NCBI GenBank assembly: GCA_022695795.1
Contig: MU404074.1
Location: forward strand, 310,001-374,000
Origin: Biscogniauxia marginata
Taxonomy: Eukaryota; Ascomycota; Sordariomycetes; Xylariales; Xylariaceae
Direction: 5' to 3'
Length of the DNA stretch: 64,000 nt
Shown piece by piece: positions 11,905 through 22,517 of this stretch. Positions within the stretch are counted from its first letter, which is position 1; each line of letters starts with the position of its first letter. Both the position numbers and the translations under genes were made by a program. A model generated the notes under the pieces. The model worked only from the letters and a program-made list of their open reading frames with translations. It did not search any database and was not told the origin of the DNA.

Positions 11905-12974
11905 TTATTTGGCCACAGCCTCTTCTTCCTCGGCTGCCGCAGCATCCTCCCCTTCCTCTGCGGCGGCGTCTTCGCCCTCCTCATCAACATTGGCATCTTC
12001 CTCGGCTGCTTGGTCTTCCTCAGCAGCAGCATCATCCTCTGCCGCTTGATCTTCCTCGGCAGCAGCATCATCTTCTTGATCCTGTTGCTGCTCTTGGTCT
12101 TGTTGTTCCTGCTCTTCTTCTTGCTGCTGCTGATCCTGTTCGTCCTGTTGTTCCGCATCCTCTTGCTCTTGTAGCTGCTCCTGTAGCTGCTGCTGTTCCG
12201 CCTCACAAGCTCGCTTGGTCATGAGAGTGCGCTTCTTGTTGCGAGAGGCCTGCTTGACAGATGCGCTGATGCTTCGCTTAAGGATGTCTAAAATGGTAAA
12301 CCCCCTGGTTAGCGGACTTGTCATATAAAAGCTGTTGGTACCGAGGTAAAATGCTTACTGAAGCTGAAGTTGTTGAGGAGGATCTCCTGCTGGATGAGCT
12401 GGGCGATGTTGACCGAGTTGACGATGCCTAGCGCCTGAAGCTGTTGCAGTTGCTGTAGTTGGAGGAGAAGCTGAATCTGGTTGTTCACACCGAGCCCGGC
12501 AATGCTGTTGATGTTGAAGTTGCAAATGCCTAGGGCAAGCATGAGTTCCAGGATGTGCAAGTCCAGGCTGCCTTGGATGTCGTTCTCATCAATATCGATG
12601 TTGAGGCTATCCTCGACATTCTGCAGATCCTCGTTGTTGAGATCTTCTTGGTCATCGACGTTCTCATCGACGTTGTCGTCAACGTTTTCGTCAACTTCCT
12701 CGTCAATGTTTTCATCGACGTTTTCGTCGGCATTCTCATCAACGTCTTCCTCGGCATTTTCATCAACATTCTCCTCAGCATTCTCATCTTCGTTAACGGC
12801 CTCCTGGGTCCCGTTGGCAACTGCATATTTGGCAACGTCCCCTTTCACGGCAGCAACCATTTCAGCGAGTTTCGCCTCCTCGACCTGAGCACCAGCATCT
12901 ACATTTGCAATGACGCTGGGTAGAGAGACGGTCAACGCCAGAGCGGCAAAAAGGGGTGCTCCAGAGAACTTCAT
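11905..12974 (-). CDS. secreted protein with acidic tetrapeptide repeats (paralogue B)
   Basis: A 332-residue secreted protein of unknown function in two exons, 12359..12974 and 11905..12287, with a 71-nt intron (A/GTAAGC...TTTTAG). After a signal peptide (about 1-23) it has roughly twelve acidic tetrapeptides of the type ENVD (residues 64-111). A hydrophobic Leu/Asn/Gln core follows (about 123-206), containing LLLQLQQLQQLQALGIV, which aligns with paralogue A. Next come possible Kex2 sites (LKR at 208-210, TKR at 229-231) and a C-terminal Glu/Gln/Ala-rich coil of about 100 residues. Sequons NGT (54-56) and NFS (202-204) are present. The reading frame is continuous across the splice. It looks like paralogue A with acidic and coiled extensions added. 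Confidence 0.8.
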
Positions 12975-13290
12975 CTTGCCGCGATTAAAGAAGTATTATA
13001 AAAAATATAAAAAGATAGTATAGCCCGCTGAAGCTCAAGTTAGTAATGACATCAAGACGTATAAGATAATTGTGTTCGTCCAACTTACTTTCAAACGGAG
13101 GAATAAGTGAGAAGCGAACGTAAAGAGCACAGCTGTTACGTGTTAGTGATAGGCTCAAGTAACTCTGGTAGGAAGCAGTATTACCTCTAGGAAGAATGAT
13201 AAGGACAGGAAGCGGCAGAGGTTTAGTGATTTAGCAAGACCGGTAAGGGTTCAAGACTCTTCTACGGGAATTTAGGCTATTATATCTCCA
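12975..13290 (-). promoter_or_regulatory. two-intron 5' leader and TATA-like box of paralogue B
   Basis: On the minus strand a TATA-like ATATAATA lies at about 13278-13286. Predicted leader introns are 13133..13184 (52 nt, GAG/GTAATA...TAACAG) and 13028..13088 (61 nt, GAAA/GTAAGT...CTTCAG). The middle leader exon begins CTGTGCTC and carries GTTCGCTTC, as in paralogue A. Confidence 0.6.
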
Positions 13291-14462
13291 TCCGGGAGTA
13301 TGGCGATCACGCCAAGAATATATTTTGATCTCTACGTCACTTAATATCTGCTTGGAACTGAATAGAAACACTCTCGACCGTGTCGTCGCCGACAAACATG
13401 ATATTTGACTAGCTATGAAACTCGGACTTTGTTGCTTCGAATAGCCCCTTCAGCTTGGCGGCTAGGGTTGACTTGCCCATGGGGCGTTTGAACCTCAGAT
13501 GGCACCACGCGGGAAGTTAACATCGTGAGGTCTTTGAGAGCAATACCAAGACTCCTGATCTCCTCGGAAGCCGGATGGGTTATGGTTGTTCCTGTGCAAT
13601 ATAGGAGCTGGGCGGAGGTGGCATGTTTGGATGCTGACTGGGATACTACCAAATAAACTACGAAAATAAGCTCATCTCGCAGAGTCCCCTGGTCAATCCA
13701 TACATGGTACTAAGCCGTCTTGCATCCATGCCCACGGGGAAAATCTTGGTGAAGTATGTTACGCCAAGACCTGTATGCTGGGCGGTAGTGCTCGGGCCTG
13801 GGCCTCCTGCATTAACAATTTTCATCTTTCCGGCCTGCGCTCCCTGACACAACGAAAACCGCAAGATCGCCGTGCCGAATAGGCAGTCAATGCCAGAGTT
13901 CCAATCAACTGATGAAGCTCTGTTTTCTTTGGGATAAAGATAAATTATCCTATGTGTTTCAAACTTCAATGATCTTCTGAAGTTTTGAGCAACATCTTCA
14001 TGTGCAACTGGGATTCCTCGGGTCAAATTGCTAGAGATGCATCTCTATCGCTTCATTGAACCTAGTGTTATCGTTGATGAGAGAGGACGAGTTTCCACTG
14101 AGCTTTAGATTTGCACTTTGGATGAACGTGATCAGAGGCTCGTATATATAATTGAGCACCTCAAAGGATCCAATTTTACTGACACATAGATCTCAGGATC
14201 TTCAAGAGCCTATAGATATTCGCAGTTATTCTCACTTGCTGAGAAAGTATGTGAGACTAGATTGCCTGAGGGGTTGATGATCTCCTCTTCTTGTCCTCTG
14301 AGAGAGGGAACTCCTCTAATAACTCATCACGCTCACAACCATCAGTCTCATCATTAACCGCAGGATGTACATATGTGTTCTGGCAAGCGATGGTGCGCCC
14401 TGCTATGCTGTTTATCTATTAGAACCATCCACCTCTCAGAGACAGGTAAACGAATTCAATCG
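13291..14462. other. intergenic, nothing supported
   Basis: An open frame of 122 codons on the minus strand (13658-14026) has no motif I recognise, no partner exon and no clear homology. I see no other structure. Confidence 0.5.
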
Positions 14463-17400
14463 TCAGCTAGTTCGTCTCGTGTACCTGTGAAGACTCTCGA
14501 AGAGCCGATAGAGGACCCATTCCGAGAACATTAGGCTGTTCTCGCCTATCTAGTCCCATTCCACCAGACCTTCTTCCTCTTCGCGGACCTCCACGGCGTC
14601 TCTTCCAGTGTCCGAGCTGAACCGGATCAGCTTCGTGAAGGGTACCCACTCCCCGTAGCTGTACCGCTTCGGCGAGTGCGCTCGCAGGTCGCGGGCTACG
14701 GAGCGAATGGCTATAGCAAGCTGGCAGGCGAGATGGTGCCCATTAAAACTGTCGTCCTCAACATGAAATAGAGAGGTAGTACCAGCGCCTTCATTAACCT
14801 TAACCTCCCTGAAGTTCTCGTCATTTGGATCCTTCGTGCATTCTTCGCCCGGATCTTGGGCCTGTCCCATGTTAAGAGTGAGCGAGGACGCAAAAGGCGG
14901 ACCGAAACACTTTTCTTATATTATTGTGTCGAGGGGATAGTCTATACAGTTGCTAATTTCCACACGCAATTAGCGGCGTCGCTTCTAGCACATATTATTT
15001 TGTCAATTACACCTAACCTACCTAAACGCATGCATTTAGGAAACCTCTTTCGCGAAGGAGAACATTGGTCTCACGGTTTACGCCGGTGACCACCGTCTCC
15101 GACATAGCCTGGATCAAGACTGTTAGGCGTAGCATCATAATCAGAGACTAGACGATAAAAAACGGCTTGCCAACATTTGACTTGGGGCTGATGTCGCCGT
15201 AGCTATATAAGTAAGTTCATAGTAAACTTAGGCAAGTCGAGCCTTACGGGGGAAAAAGAAAAAAGAAAAAGAGGTTCTCCTCGCTAAGAGACTAGCTTAC
15301 CCAACGGTTAAGAGAGTTGCGAAGCAGAAATAGAAACTGTCGAAGTAGCTGAGGTTCTTCATGCGCGCTTCCGCGAGCATGAACACCAAGGCGCCCTAGA
15401 CACCATAGCAAAGTAAAGGCGAATGCCGCCATGACCAGCACGTAGTATTGCTTGAACCGTTTCGTCTCGTCCTAGATCTCTCTCATGGTGTTGAAGCGAT
15501 CTCTCTCTTCCTGAAGGACGAGCAGCCTCTGCCGCTGATCTCTCCACATGATATGTGGAAGTCGCTTGCGCCAGGGGGTAGACGCTTGCTCGTAGAAGCT
15601 CAAGGTCCTGTCATCTTGACCAGCGCTCTCTCGGTTACTACCTTCAACTACTGGAGTCTTGTGCCCCCGAAACGTAACGGTGTGACCTACCACCTTGAAC
15701 TTTCTGTATCGGGAGAGAGTGCTACGCCGAGACATCTATCGGCCGATGGAAGCGGCCTTCCGCCTCTGGCGCAGGCCGAGACGTTCTCTTAGCTCGCTCC
15801 CTCTCGCTAGTCACAGTCCGGCGATCGTGTTTTCTCTGGCTCGCGCCTGGTGCTTCTTGATAACCTTGTCTGCCGGTCCTGAGTATGACCCTAAACTGCG
15901 TCAGCGTGTCATCACAACATCGCTTCCGCTCCGACACAAATTCGAACCTGCCATTTTCGACTTGGCCACACGAACGGATGCCATCTCGCTGTTATTGACA
16001 CCTTGGTGTTAATTCACACGCCGAAATTGAGAAATGCGAAGCTCCGTATGTACTTAACTTCGACACGTTGCTTTAAATCACATCTAGAAATTGAGTCGCG
16101 AGAAGGCATTTAATTATATTGGTTATTAAAAAAATGATACTCGCTAAAGAGTAATATACGAATTATAGGTATACAATCGATAATTTATATTAACGTTAAT
16201 ACTTTAACAATATAACTACGAGGGAAATTTTAACATTAAATAATAACAAAATAACAAAATATATAATAGAAAAAGCAATAAAGATCAGTAGAATAAATCT
16301 ATTCCTTTCCCCCTCTTATCGTATGCAACTTAAAAGAGATACTTCATTCGATAAAGGACTTAAAAAAAAGTGTACGAAAGAGCTATCGGAGCTTCTCGCT
16401 AGAGGAGATGTCAATAAGGAGTTTTTTCCTTAGGCGGGCTCTCTCGAGTAGTAGCCTCAGCTATGCTTAGCTTTAGGGGTGCTATTATTAAGTGATTACG
16501 GTGCGAAGTTAAGCACAATGAGAAAGGGAAGCCCTAAATTCGTAATAAAGTAGCCCCCCTTAAACTCTCTTAACCAAAATAAAAAAAGAATCTAAGCCCG
16601 ATAACCTTGTCTGCCGAGACATTCGACATATACTGTGATATGCCACTGATGACGAGGCCCAGCTGGGTGATGCCGGTCGGTTCGTGGACGAAGAAAAAGC
16701 CCCTGACCGCATCGGTACAGGGCGCGAAGTCACCATACCGGATAGTAAGCACAAGCTTGGTAACTGCAAATAGTACACCAATACTAATATCCGTCAGCAG
16801 ATTTATTTACGACGTTGCAGTATTACGGGGCGTTAACGAAGCTCCGGCCCTCGAGCTGGCTGAAGAACATCATCGTCTGGAGAATCAAGGTGCGCTGGTC
16901 GTTCTCTAGGGCGAAGTTCCGCGGATAGTGCCCGAGCAGATATCCGATCAGGTTAGCCATCGGCATGACGGCGTCGAAGATATAAGTGACAGAGGCCATG
17001 ACCGCGTGCCAGAATCGCTGCTCGCACGTCTGCCCCGGAAACACGGCCAGGAAATATGTGCTCACGCTCGCGGTGATAGAGATGAGCTGCAGAAAAGAAA
17101 AACATAGAAGAAAAAAAAAAAAAAACCTGAGCTAGTCATTCCCTAATTTACTCGCAAACTCGGGACACAACTCATGATCCTACACGCCAGGACCCAGAAG
17201 ATGATGAGGATGGAGGGAGGCACGGCCACGGTGCATCGCATCCAGCCGACGAAGTCGAGCAGCAGGAGAAGGTTACCAGCGAATCCACTGGCGAGGGAGA
17301 CACCGTTGAGGGCAAGCTCCCTACAAGGGGTATCAGGTTATCACCACATTTTCCTCCGGAACTGGTTGAAATCCGGGAAAATACTCACCAGCTCTGATCC

Positions 17401-17780
17401 CCCGTCGGGCAACCGGCCGTTGTTCGGCAAGTCGAGCCGCCATGCAGTCGCCAGCGCGGCGGAAGAGAGAACATTCAAGAGCGGACCCTGGGTCACATCT
17501 AGCAGGGACACTGCGATCGATTCGAACCACCAGCAGTTCCCACAGATGTCTCAAACGCCCGAAGCTCTCGTAGAATACGTTTTGGGGGTATATATGTGTA
17601 AGCCACGAGCTGCTCTTACCGAGGTAGGTCGTCTGTCTTCCCGCGAAGTTGGAGGAACCCTATCTATCGTCTGGAATATGCCCGTCCTTTATAGCTCGTC
17701 GTCGTAGGCCCGTTCTCCTGGGGGACGACGTATCGTCCCGACTCCGGGTCTAGAGTTGTTGATTGGACATCATCGCAGCC
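14463..17780 (-). pseudogene. TOK1: decayed TOK1-type two-pore outward-rectifier K+ channel
   Basis: Fragments in several frames line up, in order, with fungal TOK1 (eight membrane spans, two pores, plasma membrane). In gene order they are: WWFESIAV and TM1 (about 17395-17545); ALNGVSLASGFAGN (about 17170-17317); a span ending GHYPRNFALENDQRTLILQT (about 16823-17090); pore 1 TIRYGDFAP (about 16730-16752); the linker with TVTFRGHK, then WRDQRQRLLVLQEERDRF; and pore 2 TVG/YGDISP, split by a 98-nt intron (15203-15300). The C-terminus has HLACQLAIAIR and EEEEGLVEWD and ends at 14463. Lesions are in-frame stops at 15472, 15148 and 14550, a 1-nt frameshift just before the ALVFM segment, loss of the span after LQTMMFF, and the insertion at 15876-16599. 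The N-terminus near 17780 is uncertain. The gene cannot encode a full channel. Confidence 0.85.
15859..16616. mobile_element. unidentified insertion flanked by 17-bp direct repeats
   Basis: GATAACCTTGTCTGCCG occurs perfectly at 15859-15875 and 16600-16616. In the channel pseudogene the coding sequence on either side joins exactly if one copy and the 724 bp between are removed (SADKV continuing to IKKHQ). The repeats are therefore a target-site duplication of a later insertion. The insert is AT-rich in its middle (about 16080-16300), has no long open frame and ends on the + strand in an A-rich stretch (about 16575-16590). A long, variable duplication and an A-rich end would fit a truncated non-LTR element or SINE, but I cannot identify the family. 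Confidence 0.75.
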
Positions 17781-17789
17781 CGCGAGTCT

Positions 17790-19176
17790 AAGACACTATG
17801 GAGTGTGTGATAAGAGCGGTCTCACAGACTTGTTATTTCTCAATAACCTCCTCTGTATTACAAATGTGACGTTGGCAGCGACATTGCAGTGGTGAGTAGA
17901 GAGTGTACACTATACGAAGCCGACAATTTGCAACATCAGGCCCCTTAGTTGATACAAAACGCTATTTATAACATCACGCGATAAGAGTCATAGGCGAAGC
18001 TATAACACATTTGGAGGTTGTCCAGACTCCCTTGCCCGTGATCATACGACGTTTAGTGGCATCCTGTCCACATGCATCTCAACCCGTTGGGACGGATCAT
18101 AGTCTAAGGACGAGCTACGATGGGTAGGCTAACGAGATAGTTTCAAAAATTATATTCCCATCCGTAACCACAGAGCTTATGTCTGCACGTGTGACCGTGA
18201 ATGTTCCCGCTAAAGAGTAGATAGCGTAGATAGCGTAGAAAATAGCCAGTCTCATGATACGTAAAACAGGCCATTCGATCCCGCCAAGCCAAAGTAAATG
18301 GCACACAGGCGTGGCGTGCCGTTCGCGGTACGGCTGTGTTCACCTCGAGCAGAATGTATGTATATATAGGTACTGACATATTTTTGTGCATTTGTACATA
18401 TTCCGTATATGAGAGATATGTATCGTCGACTACCTACACATTCCGGAAACTCGAATTGGATGATCGCCAAGAGATTTCTTGGCTGTAGATCATTTGAATC
18501 CGGGATTAGGGGCGGTTCCTTTTGGTACACACAGTACGACGTCAACAAGTCGAGGGTGTCACCTCTTTCGTGTTCAGGTCACGAAGATACTTCTTGGTTA
18601 CCGACCATAATTTCCATAAGTGAAATTATTCCCATGCCCCGAGCTTCTCACCGGCGACCCCATCGCAACCAAATCTCGATGGCCTTCTAATATCTGGACC
18701 CAAAGGGAGAACCGCCCCTTTAGGAGCGGCGCAAGGTCATTTCCTCCATTATCACAAATACACCAACCATCCGAGTCTCAGAAACCGACATCCCACATGG
18801 CATCGTGCTTTGTAGCACGGCATCACAGGGCGGGTAAGACAAGAGCATAGCAGCGCCAAAATGTCAAATTAGATCTCACCGTGGGTCTCATAATCGCCTG
18901 TCATTTACTGTGTTGCGACAGTCTTTCTGTGTTTCCCACCTGTTCGCCTTGAGAAGAGGAGTAAAGTAGGTGAGAAACGCATCTATCCTCCTTTCTACCC
19001 TGTTGACTCAGGTGGCTAGGATTCGGACCCCAAACCTGTGAAAGAAACCAAAGGCGACCATATAATCCCTTGTTCGTGATTTAATACCCAGAAGCTTGTC
19101 CGCGCAAGGACTCTATTCTCTACTCTGCATTCTGCGGGAAAGGAAAGAAAGCAGGGGGGGAAATAAACACAACGCA
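17790..19176. other. intergenic, nothing supported
   Basis: Short frames on both strands lack motifs. The right end is the leader of the gene starting at 19177. Confidence 0.5.
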
Positions 19177-19845
19177 ATGCCCTCTCCGAACTCCTCCCTA
19201 AGGGAGGTGTCATATACGCCCTCGGTTCCTTCACCCCTGAATCCATCGAGTCTGGATACGCCTTCTTCCAGAAGGCCTAGGAGGGGGAGCTATATACGTG
19301 TGGCACGAAAGATGGGCGGTCAGCTGAGCCCGACGCAGAGACTGATGCGACAGAAAGCCGCCGCAGCGTGGCGGTCGATGACCTTGCGTAGCGTCATTGC
19401 GGGCTACCCTTCTATCAACCATGACATCAATTTTGGCGTTTCCCCGCCCACGCTCACGCCCATTCCTGTTCCTGCGCCTGCACCTGCGCCTGCTCCTACT
19501 CCTACTCTTGTGTCTAGGCAAGGGCCGACAAATAGGGATACGAGTGACAGCACGATGAGAGATGAAGACGAGCAACTAGGTATCCCTACTGGTGAATATC
19601 ACGACATTGATCTCGACGCCGTTGAAGTAGACACGGAGAAGCAACCACTTATTGCATGCGAGGAGGGTCGTCAAACGGGCAGCATGGCACCCCCGTCGTC
19701 AGAAACAGCCAAATATTCCTCTTACAAAAGGACTCGGCGTTCAAAGGTGTTGACAAGGAGACGTGTGCTCACGGCTGTGGGGATCTTGTGCGCCGTCGGA
19801 ATTTGGACAGCAATACGCCCTTCCGGTCCCATCCATGGCCGGTGA
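19177..19845 (+). CDS. hypothetical tail-anchored protein
   Basis: A 222-residue single-exon protein that I do not recognise. The chosen ATG sits in a good context (ACGCAATGC) after an in-frame upstream ATG at 19096 that would add a non-conserved leader. The body is disordered, with Ser/Pro-rich, basic and then acidic stretches, and an alternating Pro/Ala run near residues 94-108. A hydrophobic segment close to the C-terminus (about 197-213, VLTAVGILCAVGIWTAI) is preceded by basic RRSKVLTRRR and followed by only about ten residues. This is the pattern of a tail-anchored or single-span membrane protein. Function unknown. Confidence 0.6.
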   Translation: MPSPNSSLREVSYTPSVPSPLNPSSLDTPSSRRPRRGSYIRVARKMGGQLSPTQRLMRQKAAAAWRSMTLRSVIAGYPSINHDINFGVSPPTLTPIPVPAPAPAPAPTPTLVSRQGPTNRDTSDSTMRDEDEQLGIPTGEYHDIDLDAVEVDTEKQPLIACEEGRQTGSMAPPSSETAKYSSYKRTRRSKVLTRRRVLTAVGILCAVGIWTAIRPSGPIHGR

Positions 19846-20114
19846 AGCATGCTTACTGGGCCCTAAGGCTCCGGCCGGATGGTACCGGTCCTTTCGCTAT
19901 CCCGTTTAGACGATAAAATGAGAAGAAAGTGATGACAGCCCTTGTCGATTAGTATTGTTATAATGAGGAGCGATGGGGGTCTATCTATCATCGAATCGCT
20001 TTCCTGCCTGGGACATGGCCGTCGTCGTCAATGATTCGTATACTTCATATTTTCGAATAATGGCATCACCAATACGTACAGTCGTATCATCGCACCGGCG
20101 GACCTCGAAAGCTC

Positions 20115-21051
20115 TCACTCCTTGTTGGACTCGGGGTTAGGCGATTTGGAAATGGCAGACGATGCATCGGCCTTGGATTTCTCTTCCCGCCCTCTGCCGA
20201 TCGCATGCTCAACTTGCCATATCGCCCGCTCGAGCTCGACTGCGAGTTCGGGGATTTCCAAAGCCTTCACGAGCTGGTGCCTGTTCCCTTGCGAGAGCAG
20301 CATCTTTTCCTCTTCAGGCAGCTTCGTTTCGCTCGGGGGAGGCTGTTTCGAGTTGGAGTTTGTTGCGGATTGTGTTGGTGACGGGGAGGAAGGCAGAAGG
20401 GGTGGGTAGATGGTGTCTAGTACTTTAGATGGCGCAACTGCGAGGAGATTGTTGGAGACCAAGAATTGGATATGCTTCCCGCCGGCGAGGGCCCGCCAAT
20501 GCGACCACGCACGGTAGACGAGATAGAAGAAGGGCAGGTTGGGAATTCTAAGGCGAGTTGTGAGTCCCTCATCTGTACGTTCAATAATAAACACTCGGAT
20601 AGTAATCAACATACATTGGCACGAGGGCAAACGGTGCGCTGATGGGCATGCCGACAAAGCACCAGAGCAACCTGGACCTGTGTAATGCCTCCCGCTCTGT
20701 GGCAAGGGTTCGTAGGACGTCTGTCGCCTTGGTCAAGGGGATGACCGTCTCGGGGAAGATCAGAACATTCTTGTCCTTTCCTAGGATCTCCTCTTGTCTT
20801 CGCTTGGTAGATAGCGGCGGGACCGACTTCAATCCCCATTCTTCGTAAGGGATTCTTCTCAGCGCAGAATTGCCATATTCCACGACTTTCTTTTGCCAGC
20901 CGCTCTCCTTTTGCTCCCATCCGGCCCAGAGCTGAGCAGCGCGGACAGTGGCTTTGTCAACCCAGGTCTGTTTGTGGGTTGGCAAGGACTTGATCTTTTG
21001 GCAGTATATCAACGTCCGGCGGGTCGAGATGGGGAGGAGGAAGAGTCTCAT
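20115..21051 (-). CDS. mitochondrial K+/H+-exchange-related protein (Mit_KHE1 family)
   Basis: A 289-residue protein of the Mit_KHE1 family (yeast YDL183C type), linked to K+/H+ exchange across the inner mitochondrial membrane. Exons are 20615..21051 and 20115..20547, with a 67-nt intron (AT/GTATGT...CTTAG). Recognition rests on MRLFLLPISTRRTLIYCQ at the N-terminus, WEKKESGWQKK-like (here WEQKESGWQKK), RRIPYEEWGLKSVPPL, then a membrane region FVGMPISAPFALVP that continues across the intron into IIPNLPFFYLVYRAWSHWRA. The C-terminus is a charged disordered tail. I chose the Met of MRLFLL rather than an ATG 15 nt upstream because the family begins there. Confidence 0.85.
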
Positions 21052-22517
21052 TATCGCGATGTACAACGTGGGCGGGGGGGTAGATAGTTAGGATCGGATC
21101 GTGGTAGCGACAAAATATTGACCTCGGAACAGGCGCAAAGTCGTTAGTTATAAAGAAGCGTAGCTCTGGCTGCCTCAGCTGCGAAATCAGGTAATAGACG
21201 TGGAGCATGGCATCTTGTCTTGACAAAAGGGTAGTGTGTAAGTGGTCAATGTCGAAGATTCTTTTGCGACCCTTGTCAAGCTCTTGGGTAGTTTGAGGCA
21301 GCTTTTTTTTTTCTTCGTGTGCGTAGCTCCACCTCGAGCAGAACGCATATTGACGATTTGTATTGCTGAAGTCAGTGACGCACATGGACCGGGATGATGG
21401 ACTGGGGTTTAAGCTGTGTCCCTCTACCTACCTGCGCTAGTGACATGGATGAAAGTGTTCACTGTGGCTGGGAGACCTCATCTGCTTGCGGATGGCAAGT
21501 ACCCAGGTACATGTCCACACAGGTAGGTACCTTACCTAGGAACATATATGCCTACCCCAAGGAAGAAGTAGATGCATGTAAGTGCCTACCTAAGGCTGGA
21601 GGTAGGCAATTTGAGTATTATATCTGTGGCTTGTCAAGTGCTTATCCAAGGCAGGATCACACCATCATTGTTCGACCAGATGCCATTCTCTGACTTTATT
21701 TTTATTTCCGGAGTTTAAATATATGCATGTCGGAGATAATGGCCATACCTTGAGCTCCTCAAAAATCCTCACATGGAACGGCTTGCAGGAAGCGTTTGCC
21801 TGATACATGTATACACACGTTGTGAAACAGCTCATCATAATATACCTATGGAAGTACCTACTTACCTTTCCCCAGCCGCGCGCAACAAGATGGCTTAGAC
21901 GCTAAAACATTCCTAGTCTCCACTTAGTCGGCTCGTTCAGCAGCCAGGCCAATCAACTAGCAAGAATCCCCCTGTCCCAAGTCCGGCCATCCTCGAAATT
22001 TCGCTTTATTTATCTTGTAGCGTTTGTCACGGCCTACATACAACCAGATTTCGCACCTTCGTCAATCTCACCTTTCTTCATCTCGCCTCACCTGTGCGTT
22101 GCGAGTAGGCGTTTGGTCCCTTCTCGTGCCCGTTATATACCCATCTCTTATTGTTCCCTTCGTCTTTGTTTTCTTAATTATTTTTTTCTTTTTTGTGCCA
22201 TTGACGATTAATCTGAATGTTAATTGAGACCTGTTGGTCTACACTCATTTCTACTGTCGCAGACGTGCCGGTCTGCTTCGGAAGTTATTGGGAGAGCCAC
22301 TCAATTGCTTGGAGGTTTGCGCCAGCATCCGGCGCTTCCTTACTAGAAAGCTATCTACCTACCTACCTACCTAATATCACCTCACCTAGGCATTACCTAT
22401 CTGCTTGTTCTCCCCACACATTTCGACATGACTGGAGGAAAGAATAAGTAGAAGTATCATTTTTATATCCAACCCGGACAGATTCACACTGCTATTTTTA
22501 TTCCCTCCTATCCCTAC
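21052..22517. other. intergenic, divergent promoter region
   Basis: Shared upstream region of the Mit_KHE1 gene (minus) and SRF1 (plus). It contains several TACCTA/TAGGTA clusters (about 21520-21610 and 22348-22372). A 142-codon minus-strand frame (20957-21385) overlaps the start of the Mit_KHE1 gene and has no independent support. Confidence 0.5.

Noticed and set aside
12481..12923. + strand frames with repetitive Ser/Phe or Val/Ile
   Set aside because: Reverse reading of the acidic repeat of paralogue B.
13658..14026. 122-codon minus-strand frame
   Set aside because: No family resemblance, no partner exons; may be chance or an old remnant.
15900..15985. tRNA-like box A and box B matches on the minus strand in the insertion
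   Set aside because: TGGCCAAGTCG and GGTTCGAAT are only about 19 nt apart, too close for a Pol III internal promoter, and they lie at the end away from the expected SINE head.
16495..16530. 5S rRNA-like AAGTTAAGC in the insertion
   Set aside because: The match is short and the rest of a 5S gene is absent.
20957..21385. 142-codon minus-strand frame upstream of the Mit_KHE1 gene
   Set aside because: Overlaps the real first exon in another frame and lacks homology.
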